Positions 9,399 through 18,046 of a DNA stretch of 64,000 nt are shown here, in pieces. How positions within the stretch are numbered: the stretch's first letter is position 1; each line of letters opens with the position of its first letter. Position numbers and translations under genes: made by a program. The notes under the pieces are model-generated. The model was given only the letters and a program-made list of their open reading frames with translations, did not search any database and was not told where the DNA came from. Source of the DNA: Promethearchaeota archaeon (GTDB taxonomy: Archaea > Asgardarchaeota > Lokiarchaeia > Sigyniarchaeales > SOKP01); assembly GCA_019894975.1 (NCBI GenBank), contig JAGXNO010000016.1, positions 1 through 64,000 on the forward strand, in the 5' to 3' direction.

Positions 9399-10646
9399 AT
9401 GCTTCTATTCGAGAATAAAGAACAAAAGCTAATTAATATTTTAAAGTTTATTGGGTCTCCCTTCAAAAAATTCGTTTCTACAGGGGAGATAGAAGAAGAT
9501 ATTGGATTAGTACAATCTAGACAAGATTTTTTACAGGAAATTGTTAGTATTATAGAACGAAATGAAAATTTTATTTTACCTATAATAGGAGATGTAGGGC
9601 AAGGTAAGACTCACCTATATTGGGCATTAAAACATGAATTATACAATTATAATATCGTATATATCTCCCTTGAAACTGTTTATAAAAGATTTTATTATAA
9701 CACATATGCCGAATTCATTGAAAATTTAGGAGAGAAATCTGAAGATCGGGTAGAACCTTTAAGGAATATGACAAAACGATTATGTAATGAATGGGATATA
9801 GGGGAGAGAAGATTTGGATTTTTCCAAATAGCAGATACCGAGGAAGTTAGAAAACAAGCTTATAAAAACTGGTCGAAAAAATTTGAAGATAAGGAGGCTT
9901 TAATGGAGGTAATAACCGCAATAACAGCTCATCAATGTGATCCTTATAAGAAGGTTGAAGCGGAGAGATGGTTAATTGGCGATCTTATGGATGTTAGAGA
10001 CCTTTCACGATTAAATCTGAAACATGATTTAAGAAAAAGAAATATCTCATTTACTATGTTAAAAGTCTTAATTGAGAATTTAAAAAAAGAAAGCGTCTTA
10101 TTTATAGACGACTTTGAACGAATCATCTCAATCAAGAAACCCGCCTACGAAACAAGTGATGACCTTGAAGAAATTGAAGAAGTTTTTGACCCACGATGGT
10201 TTGGGGTTAAGCAGACTCCTGAAAATTACAGTTCGGATAAAGTTCTAGACAAAATCCTTGAGTTGCATAAAATTAGAGGATTAAGAATAATTATAACCCT
10301 CAAATCAAAGGAATATTTAGAGGAAATTAAAAGAAAGATTGAGAACAAAGATCGAAAACTTTTACTTATGGTGAAGAAACCTCTAATCATGGCAAATTTC
10401 GAAGAAGAAGATGTCATTAGATCTTATAAAAATCACCTAGATTTCTTTTTTGCGAGAATTAATTATTATGATTATTCTAAACATTTTTCGAATTCTTTTT
10501 TCCCTTTAACTGAAACTGTCCTAAAATATATTTTTCATGAAACCAAAGGTAATCCAAGAGAAGTGTTAAAATATTTCATTAAAATATTCAATGAAATAAT
10601 CAGATCAAGTGAAAAATTAGAAGATATTCTCACAAAATATCAATAA
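9399..10646 (+). CDS. AAA/STAND-like P-loop ATPase
   Basis: A 415-residue ATPase. The Walker A loop is GDVGQGKTH near residues 65-73, and Walker B is ESVLFIDDFERI near 229-240, with two acidic residues after the hydrophobic strand as in ORC/Cdc6 and MoxR/STAND-type AAA proteins. The C-terminal part is helical and includes ETKGNPREVLKYF, a GNPRxV-type segment often seen in the lid of ORC/STAND ATPases. No replication-initiator winged helix could be identified, so an Orc1 call is not supported. It follows the 8754-9380 gene by 18 bp and is convergent with a HEAT-like gene. It probably remodels or loads a partner complex; the partner is unknown. Confidence 0.82.
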   Translation: MLLFENKEQKLINILKFIGSPFKKFVSTGEIEEDIGLVQSRQDFLQEIVSIIERNENFILPIIGDVGQGKTHLYWALKHELYNYNIVYISLETVYKRFYYNTYAEFIENLGEKSEDRVEPLRNMTKRLCNEWDIGERRFGFFQIADTEEVRKQAYKNWSKKFEDKEALMEVITAITAHQCDPYKKVEAERWLIGDLMDVRDLSRLNLKHDLRKRNISFTMLKVLIENLKKESVLFIDDFERIISIKKPAYETSDDLEEIEEVFDPRWFGVKQTPENYSSDKVLDKILELHKIRGLRIIITLKSKEYLEEIKRKIENKDRKLLLMVKKPLIMANFEEEDVIRSYKNHLDFFFARINYYDYSKHFSNSFFPLTETVLKYIFHETKGNPREVLKYFIKIFNEIIRSSEKLEDILTKYQ

Positions 10647-10656
10647 GCGTTAAAGT

Positions 10657-11391
10657 TCACATATTTTGTAAAAGAATCCTTTCAAAAGTGTTTAACTCTT
10701 TCAAATAATTCTCTTTATATCTTTCTTCCCAGTTAGCGTTTATTATCATTTCTCTAAATGATTCAGCGTTGATTATAGATTTGAATTGTATAAGCAAAAG
10801 AGCTCGTATACCTCTAGGTTTTAAAATTCTATAATTGTCAATGCTATCCAATATATGAAATATTCTGTCTGGTTGTTGAGGAAATCTTTCCAAAACTCTT
10901 CTACATCCTTCTAATATCTCTTGATCTCTAGAGTTCATAAGAAGAATAAGGTTTTTTAAAATAGTATCTGGAAGATTCTTGAAATTTAAAAGTAAGTTCA
11001 ATGTGTTAATTTTAATTGGGATGTATTCGTCATTTAATGCGTTGCTTAGTAATTCAACAGTTTTTTCATTTAATTCTGACTTCTTAGATATTTTAGAAAT
11101 AGCTTGAATGATTTCGTTTCTTACCCATCTATCAGATTTATAATATACATCTTCTATAAATCGTAAATAATGGTCGGATAATTGTGTTAATTTACCCATT
11201 TCACCTAATATGAAGATTAAACTAAGTTTTATTTTAGCAAAGATCTGAGGATCTAAATTTTTAATAAAATAATCTAAGTATTCTAAATGTTTTGCATTCG
11301 GATTATCACTTAACTCAAGTAAAAAATCATTTATTGTTTCTGGATTTTTGGAGTTCTTTATTTCATCGAATTTTTGTTTTGTAAAGACCAT
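10657..11391 (-). CDS. HEAT-repeat-like helical protein, 244 aa
   Basis: An all-alpha protein with regularly spaced amphipathic helix pairs, for example LIFILGEMGKLTQLSDHYLRF, WVRNEIIQAISKISKK and VELLSNALNDEYIPIKINTL; the last has the D-x-I/V-x-I/V pattern of HEAT/Armadillo repeats. No enzyme motif, signal peptide or membrane segment is present. Such proteins act as protein-binding scaffolds. It ends 10 bp from the AAA ATPase gene, in convergent orientation. The ATG start is in frame with the first helix. A specific partner cannot be named. Confidence 0.78.
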   Translation of the reverse strand: MVFTKQKFDEIKNSKNPETINDFLLELSDNPNAKHLEYLDYFIKNLDPQIFAKIKLSLIFILGEMGKLTQLSDHYLRFIEDVYYKSDRWVRNEIIQAISKISKKSELNEKTVELLSNALNDEYIPIKINTLNLLLNFKNLPDTILKNLILLMNSRDQEILEGCRRVLERFPQQPDRIFHILDSIDNYRILKPRGIRALLLIQFKSIINAESFREMIINANWEERYKENYLKELNTFERILLQNM

Positions 11392-11596
11392 ATCCCTAAA
11401 CTATTCTATTTATTTGGTAAAGCTAATCTTTCTAACTTTTATTCAGTTAATGAAATTGTTCTATCAATAAATATATCTAATTTGGATTATATACTTATGA
11501 ATGTTTAAGCTACTTAAAATTTTAAATATATTGTTAGAGGTGAAATGTAGAGATCAGAATTTAATAAAAAAGAAAGAAAAATAAATAATTTAAAAC

Positions 11597-11833
11597 TTAC
11601 TTTACTGCTTCAAAATAGATATACCACTGCTCGTCATCTTCAATGAATTCTGTTCCTAAATGTTTATGCTTAGTTTTAGCTAAATCTCGCGGAACAGATT
11701 CGCTTGCGGGTTTGTAGTCTGTTATTACTTTTAATACTGTACCAGGTCTCATTTTCATAAGCTGCTTTTTAGTTTTTAAAGCAGGTACAGGGCATACAGA
11801 GCCACAGACATTCAATTCCATATCAAAATTCAT
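11597..11833 (-). CDS. tusA: TusA-family sulfur carrier protein (second copy)
   Basis: A 78-residue sulfurtransferase of the TusA/SirA/YeeD family that carries a persulfide on a single Cys. The CPxP motif is VCPVPALKTKKQL near residues 13-25, followed by the typical GTVLKVITDY strand and a Pro-containing helix start (SVPRDLAK). A second Cys lies three residues before the active Cys (CGSVCP), unlike the head-of-block TusA. The ATG is preceded by AGAGGT at 9 nt spacing. It is the last gene of the block, 36 bp after the FrhB-GltD fusion gene. I infer that it delivers or accepts sulfane sulfur to or from the Hdr part of the system. Confidence 0.92.
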   Translation of the reverse strand: MNFDMELNVCGSVCPVPALKTKKQLMKMRPGTVLKVITDYKPASESVPRDLAKTKHKHLGTEFIEDDEQWYIYFEAVK

Positions 11834-11869
11834 AATTTTATACCTCTTGGTAATTTTTATTTTATTTTT

Positions 11870-14338
11870 TTAATCACATATTAAAGTAAATATTGGTTCT
11901 TGCATTCCAGTATCAACCTTCATCTCAACTTGCATTAATTGGGCTAATCGAAGGGCTTCATATCGTACTTTTATAGGTTCTAGATTTAATTTTTTTGCCA
12001 TATCACTGATTGTAGTTGGTCCTTGAAGGGTAATGTAATCTAAAACTTGCTGTCTTGGAGTTTTTTCGAATGTTAAGAGTTCTCGCTTCGATTTAAGATT
12101 TATTGCTTTATTCAATTCTTCTTCATTTACTTCTCCTTTTTCAAATAAACCACTTTTAATGGCGTTATCAATTATTTCTTTTCCTTTATCAGTCCAAACT
12201 ACTACAGTTGTGTAACCCTTTTGAGATCCAACTTCACCTGCAGTTAAATCAGAATAAATCGCAGGAAAATCTTGACAATGTGAACAGAAATGATTACAAC
12301 TCAGACACCTACGCGTTTCCTGTAGAGCCATTTCTTCGTCAAACTTTTGGTCGATTTCTTCAAAACTCCATGCAATTTCTTCAGTCGCATCAGCTAAAGT
12401 CTCGGGTTTTAGTGAATAATCTTTAGGTGGTTTCTTTGGACCTCTGAAAAACATTTTATCTTGCTTATACCTTCCTTCTATTAAACTCTCGCCTTTTAGA
12501 TATCTATCAATTGAAATTGCAGCTTCTTTTCCGTGTGCTATTGCCGCAATAGCTACTGCTTTAGTATTGTTGATAATGTCTCCTCCTGCAAATACACCGG
12601 GCATATTAGTTTCAAACGTCACTTCGTTTACTTTTATCTTATTTCGTTCTTTTTCTAGTTTATTATCAGTAGCAACGTCGATTTGATCAAAATCTACAGC
12701 TTGACCAACAGCAATAACAATAGAATCAATAGGAATTTCATACTCTGAATCCTTGACTTGTTCTAATGATCTTTTTCCTTCTTTATCAGGAGCAGTCCAT
12801 TCAACTTTGTAACAATTCAACACTAATCTGTCATCATTCTTAGTAATTTTAGACGTAGATGTGGTAAAATGATATTCCATAAATTCACGTTCATTCTCAG
12901 GGATCTCTTTCAGAGTTAATTCAAGTTGTTCTTCAGACATGATATCGACAAGATGAATTTTTTCAGCACCTAATCTGAGCGCTGTTTGAGCAACATCGAC
13001 AGCAACAGGACCTCCACCGATTATGCCTACTGTTTTTCCCTCGAATTCTTCCTTGTTTTCCCAGTAGCGGTATTTTCTATCCATAAGAAATGTTATTGCT
13101 ACATGAACATTGGGTAAATTTTCACCTTCTAAGTGTAATGTTCTTGGCTTATATTGACCTGTAGCTATAAAAATTGCTTCAAATCCATCATTTTTTAAGT
13201 CATCAATCGTCATTTCGGGACCTAATGGTTTGTTAAGTACAATATCGACTCCAGAGTTTTTTATCATACTTACATCGTAATCTAATACATAATTTGGTAA
13301 TCGAAATTGCGGTACTCCGAATCTCAACATTCCGCCTGTTTGATCAGACTTTTCAAAAATCGTTGGTGCATACCCCATTCCTTTCAGAAAATATCCTGCT
13401 GTCAATCCAGCTGGACCAGATCCTATTATCGCAACTTTTTTTGCATTCTTCTTAGGTTTATTTGTAGATTTTGAATCAATCTTTTTCGATTGTTCAATTT
13501 CCCATTCTGTTACAAATTTCTTTAACTCCCGTATTGCTACAGGATGATCATCACCAATTAACGTACAACCATGTTCGCATTCATTAGTACAAATTCTTCC
13601 ACAAATCGAGGGAAGTGGATTATTTTCACGAATTAAATCTACAGCTTCTTGGTATTGTCCTTGTCTTATCAAAGATATATATCCCTGTGCATTCACACCT
13701 GATGGGCAACCACTACTGCATGGTGAGTATACCAATCCTTTATCGGATTGCTCAGTTCGCATATGAGAATTACAAAACAAACCAATCTTTAATATTTCCC
13801 TGTTCATATCTTCTTCTAGCTCAGCAGCACCTCTCATTTCACATGGAACACCTACAATTCCTACTGGTTCGAATGTCTCTCCGACTAAATCTACTAATTT
13901 TTCTAGAACTCCTGAACGGCCATAAACGACACCTGCTTTCTGTACGGCTTCATCTGGGTCGGACACTATATCTGCTTGAGGTCTTTCATCTACGTTTTGA
14001 ACCATCACAATTTCAGCAAGTGATTCGTTCTCTAATAGATTCTTTACTAATGTAGTTACCACGCCACCACTTGCCGCTTTTGATAAAATTTCAGGATTTT
14101 TGCTTCTCAATGAATACACAACTTTCGGTTGCTTTTCTTCAAATTTTTTCTGGATAACTTGAGGACAGCTTTGGTAACATTTACCACAATCTTGTCCATT
14201 TCTCTCAAGAATACAATAGTCTTTTAATGCTGGGCGTAGAATACTCATCTCAATATGTTTACACGAACCAGCACATAGTCCACATCCTTGACATAATCCT
14301 GCATCAATAATTTCTTTTCTTAATAATTCAAAACTCAT
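11870..14338 (-). CDS. FrhB-like / GltD-like fused flavin oxidoreductase with Fe-S clusters
   Basis: An 822-residue fusion. Residues 16-26 hold C-x2-C-x2-C-x3-C (CQGCGLCAGSC) and 51-58 a further CGKCYQSC, the Fe-S part of FrhB/FdhB-type proteins, whose flavin core follows (about 70-195, with SKAASGGVVTTL and GIVGVPCEMRGA). From about 203 there is a GltD/NfnB-like oxidoreductase: Cys-rich entry (SPCSSGCPSGV to CEHGC, 206-258), FAD loop IGSGPAGLTAGYF (305-317), NAD(P) loop IGGGPVAVDVA (440-450), then GGDIINNTKAVA. Near 700-720 a short Cys/His stretch (SCNHFCSHC) and at 755-815 a winged-helix-like end. It likely exchanges electrons between NAD(P)H (or F420/ferredoxin) and the adjacent Hdr-Mvh proteins. 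It starts 2 bp after the MvhG-like gene. Electron donor and direction are inferred. Confidence 0.9.
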   Translation of the reverse strand: MSFELLRKEIIDAGLCQGCGLCAGSCKHIEMSILRPALKDYCILERNGQDCGKCYQSCPQVIQKKFEEKQPKVVYSLRSKNPEILSKAASGGVVTTLVKNLLENESLAEIVMVQNVDERPQADIVSDPDEAVQKAGVVYGRSGVLEKLVDLVGETFEPVGIVGVPCEMRGAAELEEDMNREILKIGLFCNSHMRTEQSDKGLVYSPCSSGCPSGVNAQGYISLIRQGQYQEAVDLIRENNPLPSICGRICTNECEHGCTLIGDDHPVAIRELKKFVTEWEIEQSKKIDSKSTNKPKKNAKKVAIIGSGPAGLTAGYFLKGMGYAPTIFEKSDQTGGMLRFGVPQFRLPNYVLDYDVSMIKNSGVDIVLNKPLGPEMTIDDLKNDGFEAIFIATGQYKPRTLHLEGENLPNVHVAITFLMDRKYRYWENKEEFEGKTVGIIGGGPVAVDVAQTALRLGAEKIHLVDIMSEEQLELTLKEIPENEREFMEYHFTTSTSKITKNDDRLVLNCYKVEWTAPDKEGKRSLEQVKDSEYEIPIDSIVIAVGQAVDFDQIDVATDNKLEKERNKIKVNEVTFETNMPGVFAGGDIINNTKAVAIAAIAHGKEAAISIDRYLKGESLIEGRYKQDKMFFRGPKKPPKDYSLKPETLADATEEIAWSFEEIDQKFDEEMALQETRRCLSCNHFCSHCQDFPAIYSDLTAGEVGSQKGYTTVVVWTDKGKEIIDNAIKSGLFEKGEVNEEELNKAINLKSKRELLTFEKTPRQQVLDYITLQGPTTISDMAKKLNLEPIKVRYEALRLAQLMQVEMKVDTGMQEPIFTLICD

Positions 14339-14340
14339 CT

Positions 14341-15576
14341 TTATCCCTCTCTAATTTTAATTTCTTTTATAATCCCTTCTGAATCTATGCTATATTCTAC
14401 AGAACCATTTTTATAGGTTCCTTCAACCACTTCAAACACATGGGTTTTGTAATCTTCAAGATTATCTTCTGCATTGATTTTTGATTTAAATCCTCCAAAA
14501 AATACGTTTGATAAATTCATATTTCCCGCAATTTTTCGAATTTCTTCTGTTATTTCTTTATATTGTTCTGCGTTTTCATTTTTTATAGTATCATGTAGTT
14601 TTTCTTCTAAGGTTAAGAGATCTTTTCTATATTTTTTTGCCTGTTCACTAACCTCAATATCATTAGCTTGTTCATAAGTTTCAATTATCTTAAGTGTGAA
14701 TGAAATTGATTTATCTCCTCCTAGGAGTCCTGCAATTAAAGGTAATTCTTCAATTAATCTTCCCGTAAATAAATCTTCTAATAGGGTACCTGAGGATGGA
14801 ATTCTTCCTTTTGGCAAACCAGAGGTGGTTAATGTAAATCTAAAGAAATTTCCAAGGATATCTGGTAAGCTTCCGGTTACATCATCATCTTCATCAGCTA
14901 ATTTGTCTGTTGCTCCTTTTACAGAATGTTCAGTAGCAACTTCAATATTTCCCATGAGTGTTCCAAACATGCCAAGCATACGGATTCCAGGTCTTTCAAC
15001 TAATTTTTTACAACCTCTGCATGGTGTATTGTAATCAATACATCGTTCTTTACATTCTCTAGAAACAAAACCATTGCAAAGAAATCCTAAATCATTAAAA
15101 CAAGGCTCCTCATCTTCTAGTTCAATTTGACGATGTACATCATCTAAGTAATCACACGTAGCTCTTCTGGTGCACAGTTCACATAAATTTTTTGGTTTTG
15201 TTAACTCTTCCCCATTAATCATAGATAATAACTCTTCAACTTCCCCTAAACAACCTTCGATTTCAATAATATTGTCAATTAAACCTTTCAATGGAGTTAT
15301 ATCATGTCCACGCTGGTTTGCTAATGCAAAAACGCCACCTGTAACAGTGCAACTACCATAAGCTATAACCTTATTTGCATTAGATCTTATCTTACTGAGT
15401 AATTCTTTGTCATCAGGGAGTAAATATCCTGTTATCACAGCTGTTTCTATTTTTTCTTCTTTCCATGTTTTAGGATCTTTGATATATTCAACGTTTAAAT
15501 CTGAATTTAATTTCAATAGCAATGATTCGTTAAAACATTTATTACAACCATTAAATTGAAAAACTTTAACATCCAT
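14341..15576 (-). CDS. MvhG-like hydrogenase small-subunit-type Fe-S protein with long C-terminal extension
   Basis: The first ~190 of 411 residues resemble the [NiFe]-hydrogenase small subunit of F420-non-reducing hydrogenase. The four proximal-cluster Cys positions look present: Cys11 and Cys14 (NGCNKC), Cys76 (IAYGSC) and Cys109 (EGCLGE). Further Cys groups follow at CELCTRRATC and CRGCKK (186-189). In place of a normal end there are about 220 more residues, helical and charged in the middle, ending in an acidic beta hairpin-like segment. It overlaps MvhD by 11 bp and has GAGGGG upstream of its ATG. No large (catalytic) subunit gene occurs in the window, so it probably transfers electrons between the flavin fusion protein and MvhD rather than serving a hydrogenase; that is inference. 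Confidence 0.88.
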   Translation of the reverse strand: MDVKVFQFNGCNKCFNESLLLKLNSDLNVEYIKDPKTWKEEKIETAVITGYLLPDDKELLSKIRSNANKVIAYGSCTVTGGVFALANQRGHDITPLKGLIDNIIEIEGCLGEVEELLSMINGEELTKPKNLCELCTRRATCDYLDDVHRQIELEDEEPCFNDLGFLCNGFVSRECKERCIDYNTPCRGCKKLVERPGIRMLGMFGTLMGNIEVATEHSVKGATDKLADEDDDVTGSLPDILGNFFRFTLTTSGLPKGRIPSSGTLLEDLFTGRLIEELPLIAGLLGGDKSISFTLKIIETYEQANDIEVSEQAKKYRKDLLTLEEKLHDTIKNENAEQYKEITEEIRKIAGNMNLSNVFFGGFKSKINAEDNLEDYKTHVFEVVEGTYKNGSVEYSIDSEGIIKEIKIREG

Positions 15577-16018
15577 CTTTTATCGTCCCCTCTTCTTTAA
15601 TTGCGGTTGTTAGCCTGTCTACTATATCTTCAAAATCTCCAACCGCCGTTTCACCTTCAGCAGCTCTAGAAGTATATTGATTAATGAACTGATCACTATA
15701 ACCTAATTCCTTAAACAATTTTTTCATCAGCTTTATTCTATGCATTGACAAAATATTTCCATTGAAAAAATGACAAGCCCCTAAACAACATCCAACACAC
15801 GCAACAGCATCAGCACCGTTATTTAAAGCGTCCATAATTTGGATAGGACCAATTTGACCTGTACATTGTACTCGTATGATTCTTATAGCAGGGTTATAAC
15901 CCATTCGAGCAACTCCAGCAGTGTTAGCAGAACCCTGACCGCATTCATTACACATAAAAACTACTATATTTTGAATTTTTTCTTGAATTAATCCATCAGG
16001 TGTTTCACAGTCGCTCAT
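15566..16018 (-). CDS. mvhD: MvhD-like electron-transfer iron-sulfur subunit
   Basis: About 150 residues matching the delta subunit of F420-non-reducing hydrogenase, the [2Fe-2S] protein that passes electrons to HdrA. The conserved Cys sites are FMCNECGQ, VQCTGQIGP and VGCCLGACHF. The start is placed at ATG 16018, whose last bases overlap the HdrA stop (ATGA), with GGAGG upstream; an in-frame TTG two codons earlier is less likely. Translational coupling with HdrA and an 11 bp overlap with the MvhG-like gene support one complex. Length is normal. Confidence 0.93.
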   Translation of the reverse strand: MSDCETPDGLIQEKIQNIVVFMCNECGQGSANTAGVARMGYNPAIRIIRVQCTGQIGPIQIMDALNNGADAVACVGCCLGACHFFNGNILSMHRIKLMKKLFKELGYSDQFINQYTSRAAEGETAVGDFEDIVDRLTTAIKEEGTIKDGC

Positions 16019-18045
16019 TCGCAAACAATACCTCCGCCAGATACGGCGATTATTTCATCTAATAATTGATCATCACTAAAATTTATTAACTGAATTGCTG
16101 CTGTAGGGCACACTGGCATACACATTCCACAAGATTTACAAGCAACCTCGTTTACGGTAGGTATTCCACTTTCATCAATATCAATCGCTGCTGGAGCACA
16201 TACAGTTTTACAAAGTCCACATTTTACACATAAATCATAATCTACTGAAGGAACCAGCATCTCTTTTTCAATATATCCTCTAACTAAAGGAGCAGCAGCT
16301 AATGCGGCAGCACTTCCAGCATGAGCCACAGTCTCAGAGATATCTTTAGGTCCCTGTATTGTACCTGCTAAGAAAATACCCCCCTTACTACTAAGAGTAG
16401 GATTCATCTTTATATGAAATTCTTTTAAAAATCCTTCTTGTGATCTCAGAACATGAAGCTTCGAACCAAGTGGACCAATTCCCTCAGGAGGAACCATAGC
16501 AGCAGAAAGTACCACTAGATCTGCATTTAATTGTAAAGGTGTTTGACTTAACGTATCCTCAACAATTACTTTTAACTCTCCTGATATTGGATCTCTAATA
16601 ATTTCAGATGGCCTTCCACGTATAAACCTAACTCCAATTTCTTGAGCAGATTTGTATAATTCTTCAAAGTTTAATCCTGGGGTTCTTATATCAATATAAC
16701 ATATCGATACATCCATATCAGGATACATTTCTTTTATGATTCTCGCATTTTTAATAGCGAACTTACAACATACTCCAGTACAATATTTATTTCCAACTTG
16801 GTCATTTCGACTTCCAACACATTGGATCATAACAACACTTTCAGGAATTTTTCCATCAGTGGGTCTTAGAACTTGACTATTAGTAAGTGACGTTGGAGAT
16901 AACATTCTCTCTAGCTTTAATTGAGTAATTACATCTTCATATCCTTCTTGTCCATAATGATAAGGTTCGATTTCAGTAGGATCATATTCTTGATACCCCG
17001 CAGCAACAATTATTGAGCCAACTTTTACGGTTTTGGTTTCTGATTCCATAGAGAAATCAACTGCTTGAACTGGGCAAATATTAATACATGTATTGCACTC
17101 AATACAATTTTTCTTATCCCTGACAAATGTGGCTGGTATTGCTTGAGGATACGCTTTATAGATAGCATTTCTCATAGACATCCCCTTATCCCATTCACTG
17201 GGTACTTCTACAGGACAGTTTGCTGCGCAATCACCACATGAAGTACAATTATCTTTAACATATCGCGGTTTTATTTCAATCTCAATCTCAAAATTTCCTA
17301 ATGAGCCTTCTACGCTTTTAACTTGAGCATTTGTATAGAGTTCTATTAAGGGGTGATTCGCAACTCCGTTAGTAAGTGGAGATATGGAACACTGTGGACA
17401 TTCTAATGTTGGGAATGTTTTATTCAATCGTGTCATATGACCGCCTATAGTAGAATCTCTTTCCACTAAAACTACTGGAATACCTAATTCTGCCATATCA
17501 AAGGCAGATCGTAACCCAGCTATACCTGCACCGATAACTAATGCCGCTTTAGTAGTTTCTACCCTCCTTGTTTCGACATCTTCCAATTTCCTTGATCGAT
17601 TCACTCCTGCTTCAACAAGTCTCATAGCTTTTTGAGTCGCTTTTTCTTTTTCTTTTTGGTGAACCCAACTATCGTACTCTCTTACATTAACCTGTTGATG
17701 ACGATGTTTGTTCAATCCAACTTCTTCAATTGCTTTAGCAAAAGTTCTTCCATGCTGGTTTTTAGAGCATGAAGCAACTACAGTTCTATTCACTCCGAGT
17801 TCTTCTATAGAATCTTTGACCATCTGTACTCCCGGCTTAGAGCACATAAACATATAATGCTCAGCTTTCACTACATTTGGTAATGTCGAAGCATATTCCG
17901 CAACTTTAGAAACGTCCACAGTTCCAGCAATGTTGTGCCCACAGTGACACACGAATACTCCGATTCGTGGTTCCTCGCTTTCTTCAGTCTCAACCATTTC
18001 CCCTAAATTTTCGGTTTCTTTAACTTTTCCTTCTTTTACAGTCAA
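16015..18045 (-). CDS. hdrA: heterodisulfide reductase subunit A-like protein
   Basis: A 676-residue flavoprotein, the electron-bifurcating core of Hdr complexes. An N-terminal domain with VFVCHCGHNIAGTVD precedes the FAD fold (VIGAGIAGLRSAFDMAELG near residues 172-190). Clusters: the CPQCS site, two ferredoxin-type motifs (CTSCGDCAANCP and CIECNTCINICP), a CVGSRN..YCTGVCCKFA segment, and a C-terminal pair (CVKCGLCKTVCA, CKSCGMCMPVCP). Length fits the family. The TTG start at 18045 is supported by GGAGG nine bases upstream inside the end of hdrB. In methanogens HdrA splits electrons between ferredoxin and HdrBC; here the neighbours suggest a sulfur-related acceptor or donor, which is inference. 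Confidence 0.95.
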   Translation of the reverse strand: MTVKEGKVKETENLGEMVETEESEEPRIGVFVCHCGHNIAGTVDVSKVAEYASTLPNVVKAEHYMFMCSKPGVQMVKDSIEELGVNRTVVASCSKNQHGRTFAKAIEEVGLNKHRHQQVNVREYDSWVHQKEKEKATQKAMRLVEAGVNRSRKLEDVETRRVETTKAALVIGAGIAGLRSAFDMAELGIPVVLVERDSTIGGHMTRLNKTFPTLECPQCSISPLTNGVANHPLIELYTNAQVKSVEGSLGNFEIEIEIKPRYVKDNCTSCGDCAANCPVEVPSEWDKGMSMRNAIYKAYPQAIPATFVRDKKNCIECNTCINICPVQAVDFSMESETKTVKVGSIIVAAGYQEYDPTEIEPYHYGQEGYEDVITQLKLERMLSPTSLTNSQVLRPTDGKIPESVVMIQCVGSRNDQVGNKYCTGVCCKFAIKNARIIKEMYPDMDVSICYIDIRTPGLNFEELYKSAQEIGVRFIRGRPSEIIRDPISGELKVIVEDTLSQTPLQLNADLVVLSAAMVPPEGIGPLGSKLHVLRSQEGFLKEFHIKMNPTLSSKGGIFLAGTIQGPKDISETVAHAGSAAALAAAPLVRGYIEKEMLVPSVDYDLCVKCGLCKTVCAPAAIDIDESGIPTVNEVACKSCGMCMPVCPTAAIQLINFSDDQLLDEIIAVSGGGIVCE

Positions 18046-18046
18046 G

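Noticed and set aside
9399-10646. Orc1/Cdc6 replication initiator
   Set aside because: Walker motifs fit, but no winged-helix initiator domain or nearby origin-like repeats could be identified.
13615-14055. Plus-strand frame of 146 codons inside the FrhB-GltD fusion gene
   Set aside because: The minus frame holds Fe-S and flavin motifs in order; the plus frame has no recognisable feature.
14341-15576. Hydrogenase gene cluster
   Set aside because: Only the small-subunit-like and delta-like genes occur; no catalytic large subunit with the CxxC pairs for NiFe is visible in the window.
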